The position numbers and the translations under genes were made by a program. Below, one piece after another: positions 47,159-60,009 of a stretch of DNA of 64,000 nucleotides. Source of the stretch: Camellia lanceoleosa (taxonomy: Eukaryota; Streptophyta; Magnoliopsida; Ericales; Theaceae); the NCBI GenBank assembly GCA_025200525.1, contig CM045762.1, forward strand, positions 104,186,682-104,250,681, read 5' to 3'. Numbering within the stretch: position 1 is the first letter of the stretch; each line of letters starts with the position of its first letter. A model generated the notes under the pieces. That model did no database searches. It saw only the letters and a list, made by a program, of their open reading frames with translations, and was not told where the DNA came from.

Positions 47159-48615
47159 TGAGCACATCATTGACAACAAGTGATGGATGTTATATTTTGA
47201 TTTATATTAGAAGTGATAGGAGTGGTGAATATGATGCACCATTAAATGAATTTTGTGTACAATATGGCATTATTTACCAAACTACAGCACTCTATTTTCC
47301 TCAGGAAAATAGAATAGCTAAAAGGAAGAATAGAATTCTAAAAGAAATAATGAATGCCATGTTACTAAGTTCAGGCTTACCACAGAACTTGTGGGAGGAA
47401 GCAATATTTTCTGCTAATTATGTTCTTAATAGAATACCCTACAAGAAAACCAACAGCACTCCTTATGAATTATGGAAAGGTTGACTACCTTCCTACAAAT
47501 ACTTAAAAGTGTGGGGGTGTTTGGCAAAAATTGAAGTTCTTGTTCCTAAAAAGACTAAGATTGGACCAAAAACAGTAAATTGTGTGTTTATTGGTTATAC
47601 TCAGAATAGTAGTGCATATCGATTTTTGACTTATAAATCAGAAATACCTGATATAAATGTGAACACTATTATAAAGTCAAGGAATGCTGTGTTTTTTGAA
47701 CATGTCTTTCCTTACAAGAAATGACAGGAATTAAGTTCACAGAAAAGAACTTATGATTGTACACGAAGTCAAGAGATTAATGACAATCAAACACAAGAGA
47801 CTAGTAATGGTCTAAACCAACAGGATTTAACTAATGATAAACTAAGACGAAGTAAGAGAGTAAGAACATCAAAATCTTTTGGTCAAGATTTTCTAACATA
47901 CCTGTTAGAAAATGAACCTCAAAGCTTTAAGGCAGCAATGACAGGTCCTGAAGCACCTTTGTGGAAAGAGGCTGTTAATAATGAAATTGAATCCATTATG
48001 CAAAATCACACTTGGGAATTAGTGGATCTTCCACCAGATTCTAAACCTCTTGGATATAAATGGATATTCAAGAGAAAAATGAAAGCAGATGGTTGAATTG
48101 ACAAGTATAAAGCAAGACTTGTAGTTAAAGGTTACAGACAAAAAGAAGGTTTGGATTATTTTGACACATATTCCCTTGTGACAAGAATAACATCCATTCG
48201 CATGCTTATTTCTATAGCAGCGTTGTTTAATTTAGAAATACATCAAATGGATGTTAAGACAACTTTTTTAAACGGTGATCTAAATGAAGAGATTTATATG
48301 GAGCAACCCGAAGGGTTTGTAGTGTCAGGACAAGAAAAGAAAGTTTATCGGCTTGTAAAGTCTCTTTATGGATTAAAACAAGTGCCTAAGCAATGGTATG
48401 AAATTTTTTGATCATGCTATGCTTACTAATGGGTTTAAGATAAACGAATGTGACAAATGCGTCTATGTTAAAAACACTGACCAAGGATATGTCATCGTTT
48501 GTCTTTATGTAGATGACATGCTTATCATTGGAAGTAGTCAAAACATGATCAAATCAATTAAGCAAATGCTTAACAAAAGATTTGATATGAAAGATATGGG
48601 AGTCACAGATGTTAT
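47159..48615 (+). pseudogene. Copia pol remnant, part 1: integrase C-terminal part and start of reverse transcriptase
   Basis: Integrase remnant (RSDRSGEYDAPLNEF, then LPQNLWEEAIFSANYVLNR, then the VWGCLAK region to 47724), a linker, then reverse transcriptase (WKEAVNNEIESI, LGYKWIFKRKMKADG, ARLVVKGYRQKEG, HQMDVKTTFLNGDL, LYGLKQVPKQW) with the YVDDM catalytic box near 48507-48521. In-frame stops occur at 47482, 47722 and 48094, and a frameshift lies near 48400. The upstream half of integrase with the zinc-binding region and first catalytic Asp is missing. The reading frame is interrupted at 48616 by the nested solo LTR and resumes at 52496. Confidence 0.9.
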
Positions 48616-49436
48616 TGTAACAACCCCATCACGTATAATGATTAGTACTTGATTAATTAAGAGGATTTGAGATTTAATTGCTGAGTATTATAATTTATTT
48701 GGGATTTATGAGAATTGTGGAATCTGACTCGTATATGATTTTATTGAAGGTTTATTTTGGAATTAAAAATTAAGGGTCCAAATGGCTTAAGTAAGTGAAG
48801 TTAAGAAGTCAAATCAATTTAATATTAATCATGGACCCATTTGGGAGTTTAATTAAATATTCGTTTTAATTTATTAAAATTGAGATTCGATAAATTAGAT
48901 CCTAATCGGGGTTGATCAAGTTAATTAAATTATGAGGATTGAGGATTGTGATTATTGCGAATTAAATTTAGTTATGGGGTGTTTAATTTGAATGTGTAAT
49001 TTATTGACGAATATTTGGGGAATCAAAATTGAGGTCGGATTAGGAATTGAAAACCTAAACGGTTTAAGAAATCAAAATTGATAACGATAATAAGTTTAAT
49101 TTATTATTTGGAACATTTAGGAGCTCGATTAAAAATTTGATTCAGATTAATAAATTTAATTATAGTTAATTGGGCCTTAATTGCAGTCAATTAGACTAAT
49201 TAATCATATGAAACTTGTGATTAGTTATGATTAATTAAATTATAATTAAGATTAATTAAAATTAAAAGATGGTTAATTGAGCTAATTATAATCAAAGTTC
49301 AATTTTAATTAAGTGTTTAAGCAAAATTCATTTGTTAAAGAATAATTAAACCACCACATAGATTAGTCTTAGGTGGACAAGTGTCCCACCGTTTGTAATA
49401 TAATAATAATAATAAGGGTTTGGTTATGGTGTGCAA

Positions 49437-49615
49437 CTTACACCTTACACCTTATACCTTACACTTACACCTTACACTTACACCTTTTGTGAAAAATTAA
49501 ACCTTACACTTACACCTTTTTTGAGGTTGCACACCATATGCAACCCACTTACACCTTACACCTTACACTTACACCTTATACTTATACTTACACCTTACAC
49601 TTACACTTTTTGTGT
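49437..49615. repeat. ACACCTT-type minisatellite
   Basis: Repeated 'cttacaccttacac' words, with 'tggtgtgcaa' at both sides (49428 and 49635 regions) and 'ttgcacaccata' within. The flanks are partly inverted, so this may be a small nested element. Confidence 0.75.
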
Positions 49616-50967
49616 AAGTGGCACATGGTGTGCAATTGCACACTTAAGAAAAGTCGTAATAATAATAGTGATAAAAGAAGGTTCAATGAATGAGCTCAAG
49701 GAAGAGCCTTCATCTGCTGGAAAACAAGTGAGAAAAGGAAGAGAGAAACAGGGCACGACTCAAAGAGAGAGAGAGGCATATCAAAACTTAAGCCAAAAAT
49801 TATGAAAAATTCATCTTAAGGTAAGGAATTTCATCATCTTTCTTAGTATTGTTTAAATAATCTAGACATAAATTGATTTAAGATGAATTTTAAGAGGATT
49901 AAAAATGAAGGTTTGGGTTTGGGTTTTGCATGTAAACAAATAGATAGCTTAAAGATATTGAGTTATGATCCTTTAAATTTGTTAGGTTTGAGTTTAATTT
50001 TGGGAATCATTCTTGTTTTGTGTTATAAAAATTACATGCAACAATGATGTATTGAAGATTTAATCCATGCAATGGAATTAAGTTTATGAGCAATGAAATT
50101 GATTTAGAAATTCATCCTTTGAGAATAATTTTAATTATCTTTGATGAATTTGAGCTCTAGTGTTACATGCATCATTATTTTCCAAAGGTTTGATACTTTA
50201 ACTTCATATAATTAGAAAGAAATTACCAACAAAATTAAGGTGAGTTCATGATTATGGAAATTAGTTATTTTGAATTTGATTTTTATAATCTTGCATGCAA
50301 TTAAATTCCATTGTTACATGCATGAAGGAGTCCTATGAATATTTGAGTCCATATTTTCATGTATCTTGAATTTTGAAGAGATTGAACCATTCAAATTCAT
50401 ATTTTGAAGAGGAAAGGAAATGTTTTATAAACATCAAGTTTATGGAAAATTAGAATTAATCCTAATGTTAGATAAAGTGTTGATTTTATAATTAGATTTT
50501 AATCCATGCTTGTAATTTGAGATTTTATTTAAATGAAACATATTTTGGGATATCTATGGTTATGAATTAAATTGGGGTTATAAATTAAGTTAAGTTTTAG
50601 ATTATGGAAATTAGTTGGAAAATTTATAAAAAGTTTCATGACTTCAATTTCACGATTTCAAGGAAAATAGAAAGAATTTGACACCAATTTTATGTAACTA
50701 AAAAGAAAATAAGAGTTTGGAGCCATGCTCAATTTATGGAGATTAAGTTAGAAGTTAATCATTTTGAGTTGGGATTTGGCTTGATATGGAGAAAATGATT
50801 TCAAACTAAATTTGGCAATTGGGGCATGATTTTGAATAAATGATTTAGCAATTTATGACTTTAATAAATGGTTTTCCATGTTTGTATACTAAAGTACATG
50901 TTTTGAGGCTTTGAATACCGAATTTGAACTTCAATTTCAATTTTGGAATTTCAGAATTTATGTTGTC

Positions 50968-51068
50968 CGCTCAAGCGAGGAAAGTCTCGCTCGAGCGTGA
51001 AAATCGACCTCCCAGTAGTTTTCAAACTTTACAGTCCGCTCAAGCGGCCAAAGTGGTGCTCAAGCGGA
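50968..51068. repeat. Short CTCGAG/CTCAAG palindrome array
   Basis: Four copies: CGCTCAAGCG (50969), CGCTCGAGCG (50988), CGCTCAAGCG (51036) and TGCTCAAGCG (51057). Confidence 0.8.
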
Positions 51069-51644
51069 GACCCATTTTTCAGCATGTTTGGAAAATTGCA
51101 TTTAATTCACATTTTTATTCTCATCCCTTTTCAGAGCATTCTAGTCATGGTTTGTGACTCAATAAAGAATAATAAGCTACTAACCAACATAGATTAGTTA
51201 GTTAAAGAATGAATCATTGATCTTGTGGTAATTAGTTAAGAAGCCAAGTATAGGATCAATCTATTTGGAAAAGAAGGATTTAGTAATGAAAGAATACGTG
51301 CATTAAGAACCTGGTTTATTTAAATGAGAAAGAATAAACGTAGTAGAATTTCGGACTATAAAGACTAAAGACTAGAAAGGACAAGTTTAATCAAGGGAGT
51401 AATATTGTATTTCAATGTGTATATGTTATATGTTTGTATAGGTCACGCGCCATTGTCTGCCTGATTTATCTGATATATCCAGTCCGTTGATTTGTCTCTG
51501 CAGCCCTCTGTGAGTAATAACTCTGTAAAGTTATGTTTAACTTTAAGTATTTTCTGACTGATATGATATGATCTGTTTTCTGAAATGCTACTTTATGATT
51601 TATGAATGAATGTCCAATTTTCTGAAAAGTATTGTGGCACCCTT

Positions 51645-51790
51645 AGTATCTGGCCCTTGCCCGGGGGAAACAATACCGTGGTTATCTGTATCTGGCCCTC
51701 GCCCGAGGGAAACAATACCGTGGTTATCTGTATCTGGCCCTTGCCTGGGGGAAATAATACCATGGCTACTTGTGCGCAAGATATGGACCC
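51645..51790. repeat. Minisatellite of about 36-37 bp units with core TGGCCCTTGCCCGGGGG
   Basis: Three near-identical units ('tatctggcccttgcccgggg' then 'gaaacaataccgtgg') and a diverged fourth. It has the same position in the LTR as the hairpin minisatellites in the other copies. Confidence 0.85.
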
Positions 51791-52495
51791 TCCTGGTCGT
51801 TGGTACCAACTCTGTCTGTGGTCTCTAGACTTATCTGATCTGTTAGCTAATGGGTGTACTACGTATGATCTTATGCAAAATCTGAATATGAATATGAGTA
51901 TGTATCTGAATCTGTTTCTGATTTGAAAACTGAAAATGCATAAGACTCTATTTCTGATAAGATTATGTTTCTGATATAAACTCTGATTTCTAACTCTGTG
52001 ATGGACATCATTCATTAAACCCTTTACTCTGTTATTATTCGCTGGGCTTTAGCTCAGTCTATTATTTATGTATGTAGGTGATCGGTATTGACGGGCTAGA
52101 GGCTTCTGTCTAGAATCTGTTTTGTCAGCCAACCTATGTGCCTCCCGTGGAGGTTCTGGATATGTTAAGTGTTATCGTTATGTAATTTCAAGTTTAAGTT
52201 ATGTTTTCTTGTTTGGTTCTTCAAGTCAGGTGTATTTTGAAAAAGGGGACTAAGTCCCTTTCTGCCTAATCTGTATATATATTATGACTTAAGATGTTGT
52301 GTATATATATGTATATAAAAAGTTTAAAATTTTTCTGTCTCATATAAGTCTGCACAGCTCAATGGATATTGTATATTCTTATTTGTTTCCGCTAGCCCCT
52401 AATATTATGTTAATCTGTCTCAGAGGCCTTCGGTAATCCCAGGATTACTGGCCGGTTACGATGCTAGACCTATAGGGGCGGGTTGGGTCGTGACA

Positions 52496-53339
52496 GTTAT
52501 ATTAGGAATGAAAATTACTAAAACATCTGACGGATATGCATTATCTCAATCACATTATATTGAGAAAATTCTTGGTAAATTTATCAAGGATGATATGAAT
52601 TTAGCTAGAACACCTGTAGATATCAATCTTTATTTATCGAAAAATAAAGGTGATGTAGTGTCTCAGTTAAAATACTCCCAAATTATTGGAAGCCTAATGT
52701 ACCTAATGAATTGTACTCGTCCTGATATAGCTTATGCTATCAGTAAATTGAGTAGGTACACTAGGAACCCCGGAGAAGACCATTGGAAGGCGATCATTCG
52801 GGTTCTTAAATATCTAAGATTCACCCGTGATCATGGTTTGAACTTTACTCGATATCCAACAGTACTTGAAGGTTATTGTGATGCCAATTGGATATCGGAT
52901 ACTAAAGATTCAAAATCCACTAGTGGATATGTTTTTACTCTGGGAGGCGCTTTGTTTCTTGGAAGTCCACGAAATAAACTTGCATCACGCGATCTACAAT
53001 GGAATCCGAGTTCATTGTTTTAGACAAAGCAGGAGAAGAAGTAGAATGGCTTCGTCACTTCTTAGAAAACATTCCAATGTAGCCAAAACCTGTGCCAGCT
53101 ATTTGCATTCATTGTAATAGTCAATCTGCAATAGGCAGGGCACAAAATCATATGTATAACGGTAAGTCACGACAAATTCGTCATCGACATAATACCGTTA
53201 GGCAGTTGTTGTCAAATGGAATAATCTCAATAGATTATATAAAATCTAAAGAGAATATTGCGGATCCGTTAACAAAAGGTTTGACAAAAGAGCTAGTGTA
53301 TAGTTCATCGAAGGGGATGAGATTAAAGCCTATTACATA
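52496..53339 (+). pseudogene. Copia pol remnant, part 2: reverse transcriptase end and RNase H
   Basis: Resumes in the same frame after the nested LTR ([21 protein letters not shown]), continues with [24 protein letters not shown] and the RNase H region ([22 protein letters not shown]), then shifts frame twice between about 52960 and 53100 before ICIHCNSQSAIGRAQ and KSKENIADPLTKGL. The terminal block is typical of the end of plant copia pol. The frameshifts are independent of the nested insertion. Confidence 0.9.
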
Positions 53340-53955
53340 AGAGTCATCATAATGGTAAACCTACTTATATGATTGAAGATTTCAAGAACTAAGTTCAAAG
53401 GGACAACTAAGTTATGTATGGCTCGCCAGAAATCATCAAGGGATTAAACTTCCCTACCCATTCCTATGGTGAGAGTGATATCTGCAACATATGTTGTTTG
53501 CAGGGGCATAAGGACAAGCTTTGCTTTTAATGATTACTTATATTTTGATTAAGGCATAAAATCAAGACGAGTATAAGGAGATACTCACAATAAGAATCAC
53601 CTATATGAGTGTCAAACTGGGGCTGGTTCTATAAGAATGAAAGAGGCTAAAATTCTCTAGAAACACTCATGAAAACCAGGAGCGTTCAAGGCCAAAATGA
53701 ACACAACAATGAGAACCACGATGTGTTAGAAGATATTTTGTGTGAAATCTATTGTCTTGGCTTACACAAACGGCTGAACAATTCAAGGCATTGCGTCCAT
53801 TGGTTAGCTAGTAAGTCCGATAGGTTATCACTAGGGAAGGTTCAAGGCCGAAAGCTACCTATCCTGATGCAAGATATTTTCGACTTATACTCTTTCGATA
53901 AAGTCTGCATATTGTTGCATTTCCGTTGTCATCAAATTCCATTCATGTGGGGGAT
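53340..53955 (+). other. 3' non-coding region of the copia element with polypurine tract
   Basis: Non-coding sequence from the end of pol to the 3' LTR. The purine-rich GTGGGGGA at 53947-53954 directly precedes the LTR and is the likely polypurine tract. A 111-codon open frame from 53669 crosses into the LTR and is not recognised as a gene. Confidence 0.7.
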
Positions 53956-55203
53956 TGTTGGAAATGGTTATAAAATTCTAGGTAAAACCAGAATTTTTTC
54001 CTAAGTTTGGTCTATTATTTAGGTGGGACCCGTGCATCGATTTTCACGGGTCAAAGTGGTAACGCGTTTTATGCCGCGTTGTGATTCACGTGGTATATTT
54101 TGGTTGCTCAAAACCATTACCGAGTGAATGGGAAATTGAAGCCAAAGTATGCTCCATGGAAATGGAGTTTTGGTGGAAAATCCTTAAAGGATTGAATAAG
54201 GCTTGTCCCACATTGATTTGGTGGGAAGTTTTGAATGGGTTTATAAGGCATATGATTGGAACTTGGGGTGTGCCCCAAGGAGTACCCAAATGTTTTAGAG
54301 AGGGAGGTTATGGGCAAAATGGGCTAGACCCATTGGATCAAAATCACCATCGCCAAGACGTCACGCCGCCGTCGGCCGTCGGCTTAGCTAAGTGCGTGGT
54401 GGGGTTGGGCTTGTTCGGTCCAATACCTATCTTTTTGGGCAAAAAACATTTGAATTTAATTATATTTTTTGGTAAAATAAAATCCAGAATTCAAATTAAA
54501 CCGGAAATAAACTGGTCCTATTTTTTGCTGTACACCCAAACAGGTCCCTTCCGTTTTTGAACCCAACAGATTTAAATCTGTTTAAATTCAAAACTGAACA
54601 GGTTTCAACTTGTCCAAACAGTGCCTATCTGTTTAAATTGAACAGGTTTTGCACTTGTTTAATTCAAAACTAACAGCCACAATTTTGCCTATAAATAGAC
54701 TAGCTCCTCATTTGGATTTTTACTCCAATTTTCGCACTCCATCTATTGCTATATATCTCTGCATTTTGCTGCATTTAATTTTTGAAAGAAATAGTGTAAA
54801 CACTTAGTAGTTCGTTAGACAAACAATTTGTAGTGCTACTATTGTTTGTAGTTGATCATTTCATCCTGGGAGATAGACGTCCACATTCTGAAAGCACCGT
54901 GGAGAGGACGAATCTGTCTTAAGGACACAGTGTCAAACACTGGACTTGATCAGAATAATATTCAAGAATTAATCAAGTAAGTTATTTAATTTATTTTCGG
55001 AGTCATTATTATTTTTAAAATCAGTTTTTAACTTTGTTTTTGTAACAAAAATAAAATATGTTTTTATTTATTTATTTATTATTTCAAGTTTGATTTTTGT
55101 AATCAAACAAATTCTTTTATTTTTTTTATTTCTTTATATTCTGGTTGTTGTTTAGTACACAACAATATTTAATCTATTTAAATACAGTGAAGATTGTCCA
55201 ACA
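53956..55203 (+). repeat. 3' LTR of the copia element (1248 bp)
   Basis: TGTTGGAAATGG start and CCAACA end. Counterpart of 44279-45529. Confidence 0.9.
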
Positions 55204-56871
55204 AAAAAAGAATTGCAAAATGGTGGAACAAGATATGTTCAAGGATAATATTACCCTTTAGCCCTTTTCCTTACAAACATAGCTTTCTTCCTCACTCATG
55301 ACAAAACTTCCTCACTCACTTATCTCATGGCCGACCTTTCTCATCAACCCTCTTTCACCTATGACTAGCGACCGGTGATCGACTCTCTCTCCCTTTCACA
55401 AGTTGGCCTTCACATTTGCACCGATTCTTTCCCATAAATAAGGTGGCCTCTTTCATAGATATCTTTCCTCTATTTTTCCTTTCATTTTCTCTCATTTTTG
55501 TAATTTCATATATAAATGATTGTATGTGAGCATAGTAGATGATTGTTTTGAATTTGTAATTTCATTTGGTTAGGTTTTTCAAAAATTTTGTAGATCTATA
55601 AATGATTGTATTGAACCATTCTAGATTTTGAGTTTTTTTTATTTGTATGAAGTAAGTTTCCCAAATGTTTGAGCTTGTAATTTGGATTTTTAGAATTTGA
55701 AGGGCCATAACACAGAAAACCGGTAATGCCTCCAAATTTGAAACTATAAACTATCTAACACGGCAGAGATATACATATAACAACAACCTAAAATTTACAA
55801 CACAAATCCCAAAAGTTCTCTTTCTCATTAAACTATAACTTCCAAGTTAAAAAATACATATAGAACTTTCACAGTTCAAGAAGTTAGAGAAAGTTAAACA
55901 AATGCCTCACGGGTTTACAATATTTAAGACATGGCCTTCAATGAACAAAAGGTCCCTAGATTTCAAAACAACATAAAAGTTCAAAAATTGAATTTCAACT
56001 TCAAAATATCTTTGAGTTTTAGACAAAAGGGCTGGTCAGCTTATTCTTCATTGGGGTGGTTGTAGCTCACCAAGTCCTGAAATTTTGTTAGATAAGAATG
56101 AGCAATTGCCCAGTAGAAAATATATTTAACCATATATATATTAACATTTGATTTAAATTATGCATAACCATGCCCCTTACTCATGAACACTAATCTCTCA
56201 ATTGCATATCCTAATGCACATTGTTCCATTTAATTCCACATTTCTCCGTCCTCACACGGATTGCCAATGGGCACCTCAAGTCTTCCACATTTATCGTTCT
56301 CACATGATCGGGCATGTGTGCAACAACTTGTACTTCTTGAACTCATGGGATTGCTTTTGACACTCTTATTATTGTACTTGGAGTCTCTTTGGTTCATTTT
56401 GGAATATTGATTGAGGTGGTATCATATTTAAATTTTTTTATTTTATTTTACTGTTGCAACTTGCACCAGATTGAATTTTATTTTATTTTTGAATTTTGAC
56501 TGTTGCTCAGTCATAGAGGGAGAGGGGGGTTGCCGGGCCGGGCTAGGCTTCAAAATGATTGCCCAATCCTAGGTCCAGGGTCCTGGGCTGGGCTCTAGCC
56601 CAAGCCTAACTGGGCCAGGCCCACCTCAGGTGACTCAAGTGCTCAGCCTCTCGAGCCATTGTTACACCCTTATAAATAGATAAATATGAAGAAACCCCTT
56701 ACCTGTTTTCAAAATGGTAGCTTTTGGCTAATCTTAATTAACTCGCAAAATCGAACCAGGTTGTTCTTGAATCGATTTAAAAGTCAAAAATTGAAAACAA
56801 AATTGGGCGAGAAAAACCTAAATCAAAAGTGAAAGTAGTTTAAAAGCGTCGATATAGAGAAAGAAAAGAAG

Positions 56872-56914
<43 letters not shown>

Positions 56915-57030
56915 AGGGTTGATAAAGAGAAAGTAGTACCTTTTTTGCTTAGTGTATGCCTACTTTGCTTCTCATTTTGACTCTCTCTTTCTCTCTTCTA
57001 TGGATTCAAAAATTAATGCTTAACTGAAAT
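55204..57030. other. Intergenic stretch with a fragment of the CTCGAG-LTR family and a (GA)n tract
   Basis: No gene. 56045-56125 ('tgtagctcaccaagtcc' ... 'gcaattgcccagtagaaa') matches, inverted, the 'gggctnnggctcac' block of the CTCGAG-LTR family, so a decayed copy is present. 56518-56640 is a GC-rich patch of 'gccgggccggg' and 'gggctgggc' words. (GA)n runs at 56876-56911. Confidence 0.5.
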
Positions 57031-57855
57031 TGTGATAACCTCGCTCTATGTTTTGTCGCTAATTCTTAATTATTCTTGTGGTCATGTGCTTAATATGATT
57101 TTGAATGCTAAGCTTGTGATTATTTGAACTTTTGAATTTGAATTTGTTCATTGTAAGAAAATTTGTCCAATATTCTGTTATAATTTGAAATTGAGGGTCA
57201 TAGAGGTAACAGAAACCACAATTGACCGTACCATTGTTATTAGTATGATTTTTAGAGTCTATGATGAATTTTAATTAAAAATTGATTTGGATAAAATTAA
57301 TTAGATTAAATTGATTTATTTAAGTAAAGTTGATTAGTCTTAATCATGTTTAATTAGCCTAAGCTAATCAAAAGTATATATATGATGAACTAAGCTTAGG
57401 GTTAAGTCAAGAGACATATTTGAACTCAAAATTCTGTAGAGAGAGAGAGAGAGACTTTGATTTTAGAAAAAGAGGAGCTCAATTGGAAGAATTTGCAAGG
57501 AGACTCAAGAATTGGGAAAATTAGCTCTAGTTCTTACCAGTTTGAGCTAAATTGAAGTTCATAGGTGAGTAATTGAACCTTAATTCACGAGCTTAAGCCA
57601 TATAATTTGTGAATTCAAGAGATTAATGAGCTTAATTAAAGAAATTGAAGTAAGATTGGTGAATTTAGAACTAACTCATACATCCAAGCATGAATTTGCT
57701 ATGAATCCTCAATTTTGAGCATAAATCATGTCATCTATGTTGAATTAGAAATTGTATCTTACATGCACGCATGAATTGTCATGTTTTGAAGTCCAATTCT
57801 AAGTTTAAAAGCTTGAAAGTGCAAGATAAAAGATGAGTCTACATACATAAAGTTT
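57031..57855 (+). mobile_element. 5' start of a CTCGAG-family LTR, cut off by the next LTR
   Basis: Starts TGTGATAACCTCGCTCTATG, the same start as the minus-strand end of the copy at 15860-18350. Its 57170-57560 part matches, inverted, 25000-25400 of the intron copy ('gagctcaa', 'tctctctctc' and 'ttaattag' blocks). At 57856 the unrelated long LTR begins, so this copy was interrupted by that insertion. Confidence 0.7.
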
Positions 57856-60009
57856 TGTAGACAGGCCCGCGGGGGGACCTCGCTACAGCTCGGACTCGAT
57901 TTTGTGTCACGGTTCTTAATCTGAACCAAAGAGTCCAAATCCGGCAAATCGTTTTTGAAAACAGATTTTTTTTTGAAAGAAGTGCCAAACATGGACTGCT
58001 TTGCCAGATACAGAGTCGCTACCTAAATATTTTATTTTGGGAAATTTAGGAAACCCTGACTCGTTGCCTAAGGCCACGTGTCCGTCATCACCAAACTTGC
58101 CTCGGCTCGGGAACTTGGGTACGATTGGGGAAGGTCACTTCGTGAGCACCCCCGCTCGCCCGATCAAAGATTGGCCTCTACTAACCATGATATCTAGTTT
58201 TGAAAACTTTGTGTGCTCTTATTCCGGTTATTAGCCTAGATTTACTACGTGATGCCTGACATACAAGTATAGACAAGTGCTTTGAATTGGAACAAAACAT
58301 TTCATGTTTGTTTGTTTGAACATGGTTTGATGGTGCTACCCGCAGGTAGGCTAAGACGTGGATTTGCCACCCTCGGGTGGGCTTAGAAAAGATGGTTTTG
58401 CCACTATCTTGTGGGCTTAAAACAAACATTTGATGAATTGTTCCAATCCAAATAACCAAACCTTCACCCACAGGCATTCAAGCAGTTATATCACATAAGC
58501 AGTTAGCCTCATGGTAAGCATGCTATTCATGACAGTCACTTACACGCATGCAAGGATGCTAAAGCATAAAAACTCATCGAGTACTCCAAGCCAAAACAGA
58601 AACTACATTAGAAATCATGCATGATCCTAAGTATACAGAAATGCCTAATGCAACACATGCAAAAATGCAAATTATAGCAGGCTCGGCTATTCTAAACATG
58701 GCATATGGAATGCTACAGCTAATATGTATTCAACTTGGAATTGAAATACAAATGCAATTAGTATGATGCGCCGAGCCCGGTGCATGCAAAACAGATGAAT
58801 GAATGCAAACATGCTATCATACTGTATGCTAATTGAAATATGCCCTAATCTAACCATCATAAGCAGGTAAATAAAAAGGAAGAAAGACGTGGGGTTGGAA
58901 GACATACATCACACTCACGCACACTTATTACAATTATGCCCTCGCCAGAGGTGCGAATAAATATCTGATCCGAATAAAAGAATAGTACAGTCCAAATAAT
59001 ACAGTCCAAATATGTACAAATTCCTAATTAATTAACAAATTAACTAAGAAAACAATAAACTGGCATGCAAGCCATGGACTGCCTTGATTCCGCTCCGGAT
59101 GATGAATGATGCATGTCCGGGTTGCCCTCGCGCGAAAATCCACTGCGATGCCCCAATTAGTCTCTGTTTCGCAATGGTTCTTGGAAAGCGTGCCAAGCCT
59201 CGGAAGACTGTTGATTCTTGATTTGCTGCAACAGAGAGCAGGAAAGGGGCATAGCAATGTATTTTCACAAATGTATGCATGCCTCGATCCTCGTGCCACC
59301 AATCACGCATTTCGATGCATGATGGCCGAGGAATCGAATTGCACTACTCAATATAGAATGAATGCACATGAAAACACAACAAGACCTAACTTTATCATGG
59401 ATAATCCGGAGTGTTGGTGATCGGGGAATTGAGATACGTTCCGTCACTCGGAGTACGAAACGCACCTCGTTTCCCATGCCCGGGCATATCCTATCCCGAA
59501 CACAATGCAATATGCATGACATGCATGAAATGCAACTAAGATACAACCTAAAATGCACAATGCTATGAAATGGCATACACGATGCACGAGGTAACATGGC
59601 ATACACAATGCGCTAACATACAACCTAGCATACATAATGCTATGGAATGAAATGGCATACACAATGCGATATAGACTTACACTAACACAAGTGGACCTCA
59701 GCCACACTCACATAAGAGGCCATCAGATGAAAATGAGACACTCGAGATGCGTGCGACGCGCAAATCGAGGACCGAACCTACGGCACGGAATGCCACTCTA
59801 GCAAGACATGGCAAAACATGAAAAATGGCATACTAGCATGCAAATTTCAGAGGCAAAATGAGATGCAAAACAGCCCCGAAACATGGTGAAATGGTACTCA
59901 ATGCATGGAACGAGTCCCGAAACATGAAATTTGGCACATGAAATGGCCTATAGCTATGCAATGCATGCATAATTTGAACATGAAGTGTAAATACAGAAGA
60001 AAGGAAGCC

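Larger units (their letters stand above)
48616..52495 (+). mobile_element. Solo LTR (3.9 kb) of the CTCGAG-array family, nested in copia pol, 5 bp target duplication
   Basis: Runs from TGTAACAACCCC to GGGTTGGGTCGTGACA, flanked by the exact duplication GTTAT at 48611-48615 and 52496-52500. Because it splits a known gene, its borders are certain to the base. Internal order: AT-rich start with 'taattaat' words, an ACACCTT minisatellite (49437-49615), a CTCGAG/CTCAAG array (50968-51068), 'gtgagtaataactctg' (51510), a hairpin minisatellite (51645-51790), 'gctgggctttagctcag' (52041-52057), and a conserved end with 'ggattactggccggtta'. No coding region and no partner LTR. Confidence 0.92.
44279..55203 (+). 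mobile_element. Ty1/copia retrotransposon, internally deleted, with two nested insertions
   Basis: Matching LTRs (44279-45529 and 53956-55203), each bounded by TGTTGG...CCAACA, and pol remnants in copia order (integrase, reverse transcriptase, RNase H) define the element. AAAAA flanks both sides (44274-44278 and 55204-55208), consistent with a 5 bp duplication but low in information. Without the nested 3.9 kb solo LTR it is about 7.0 kb. gag, protease and the start of integrase are absent, and pol has stops and frameshifts, so it is non-autonomous. Confidence 0.9.

Noticed and set aside
53669..54004. A 111-codon frame at the copia 3' end
   Set aside because: It runs from 3' non-coding sequence into the LTR, and no domain is recognised.
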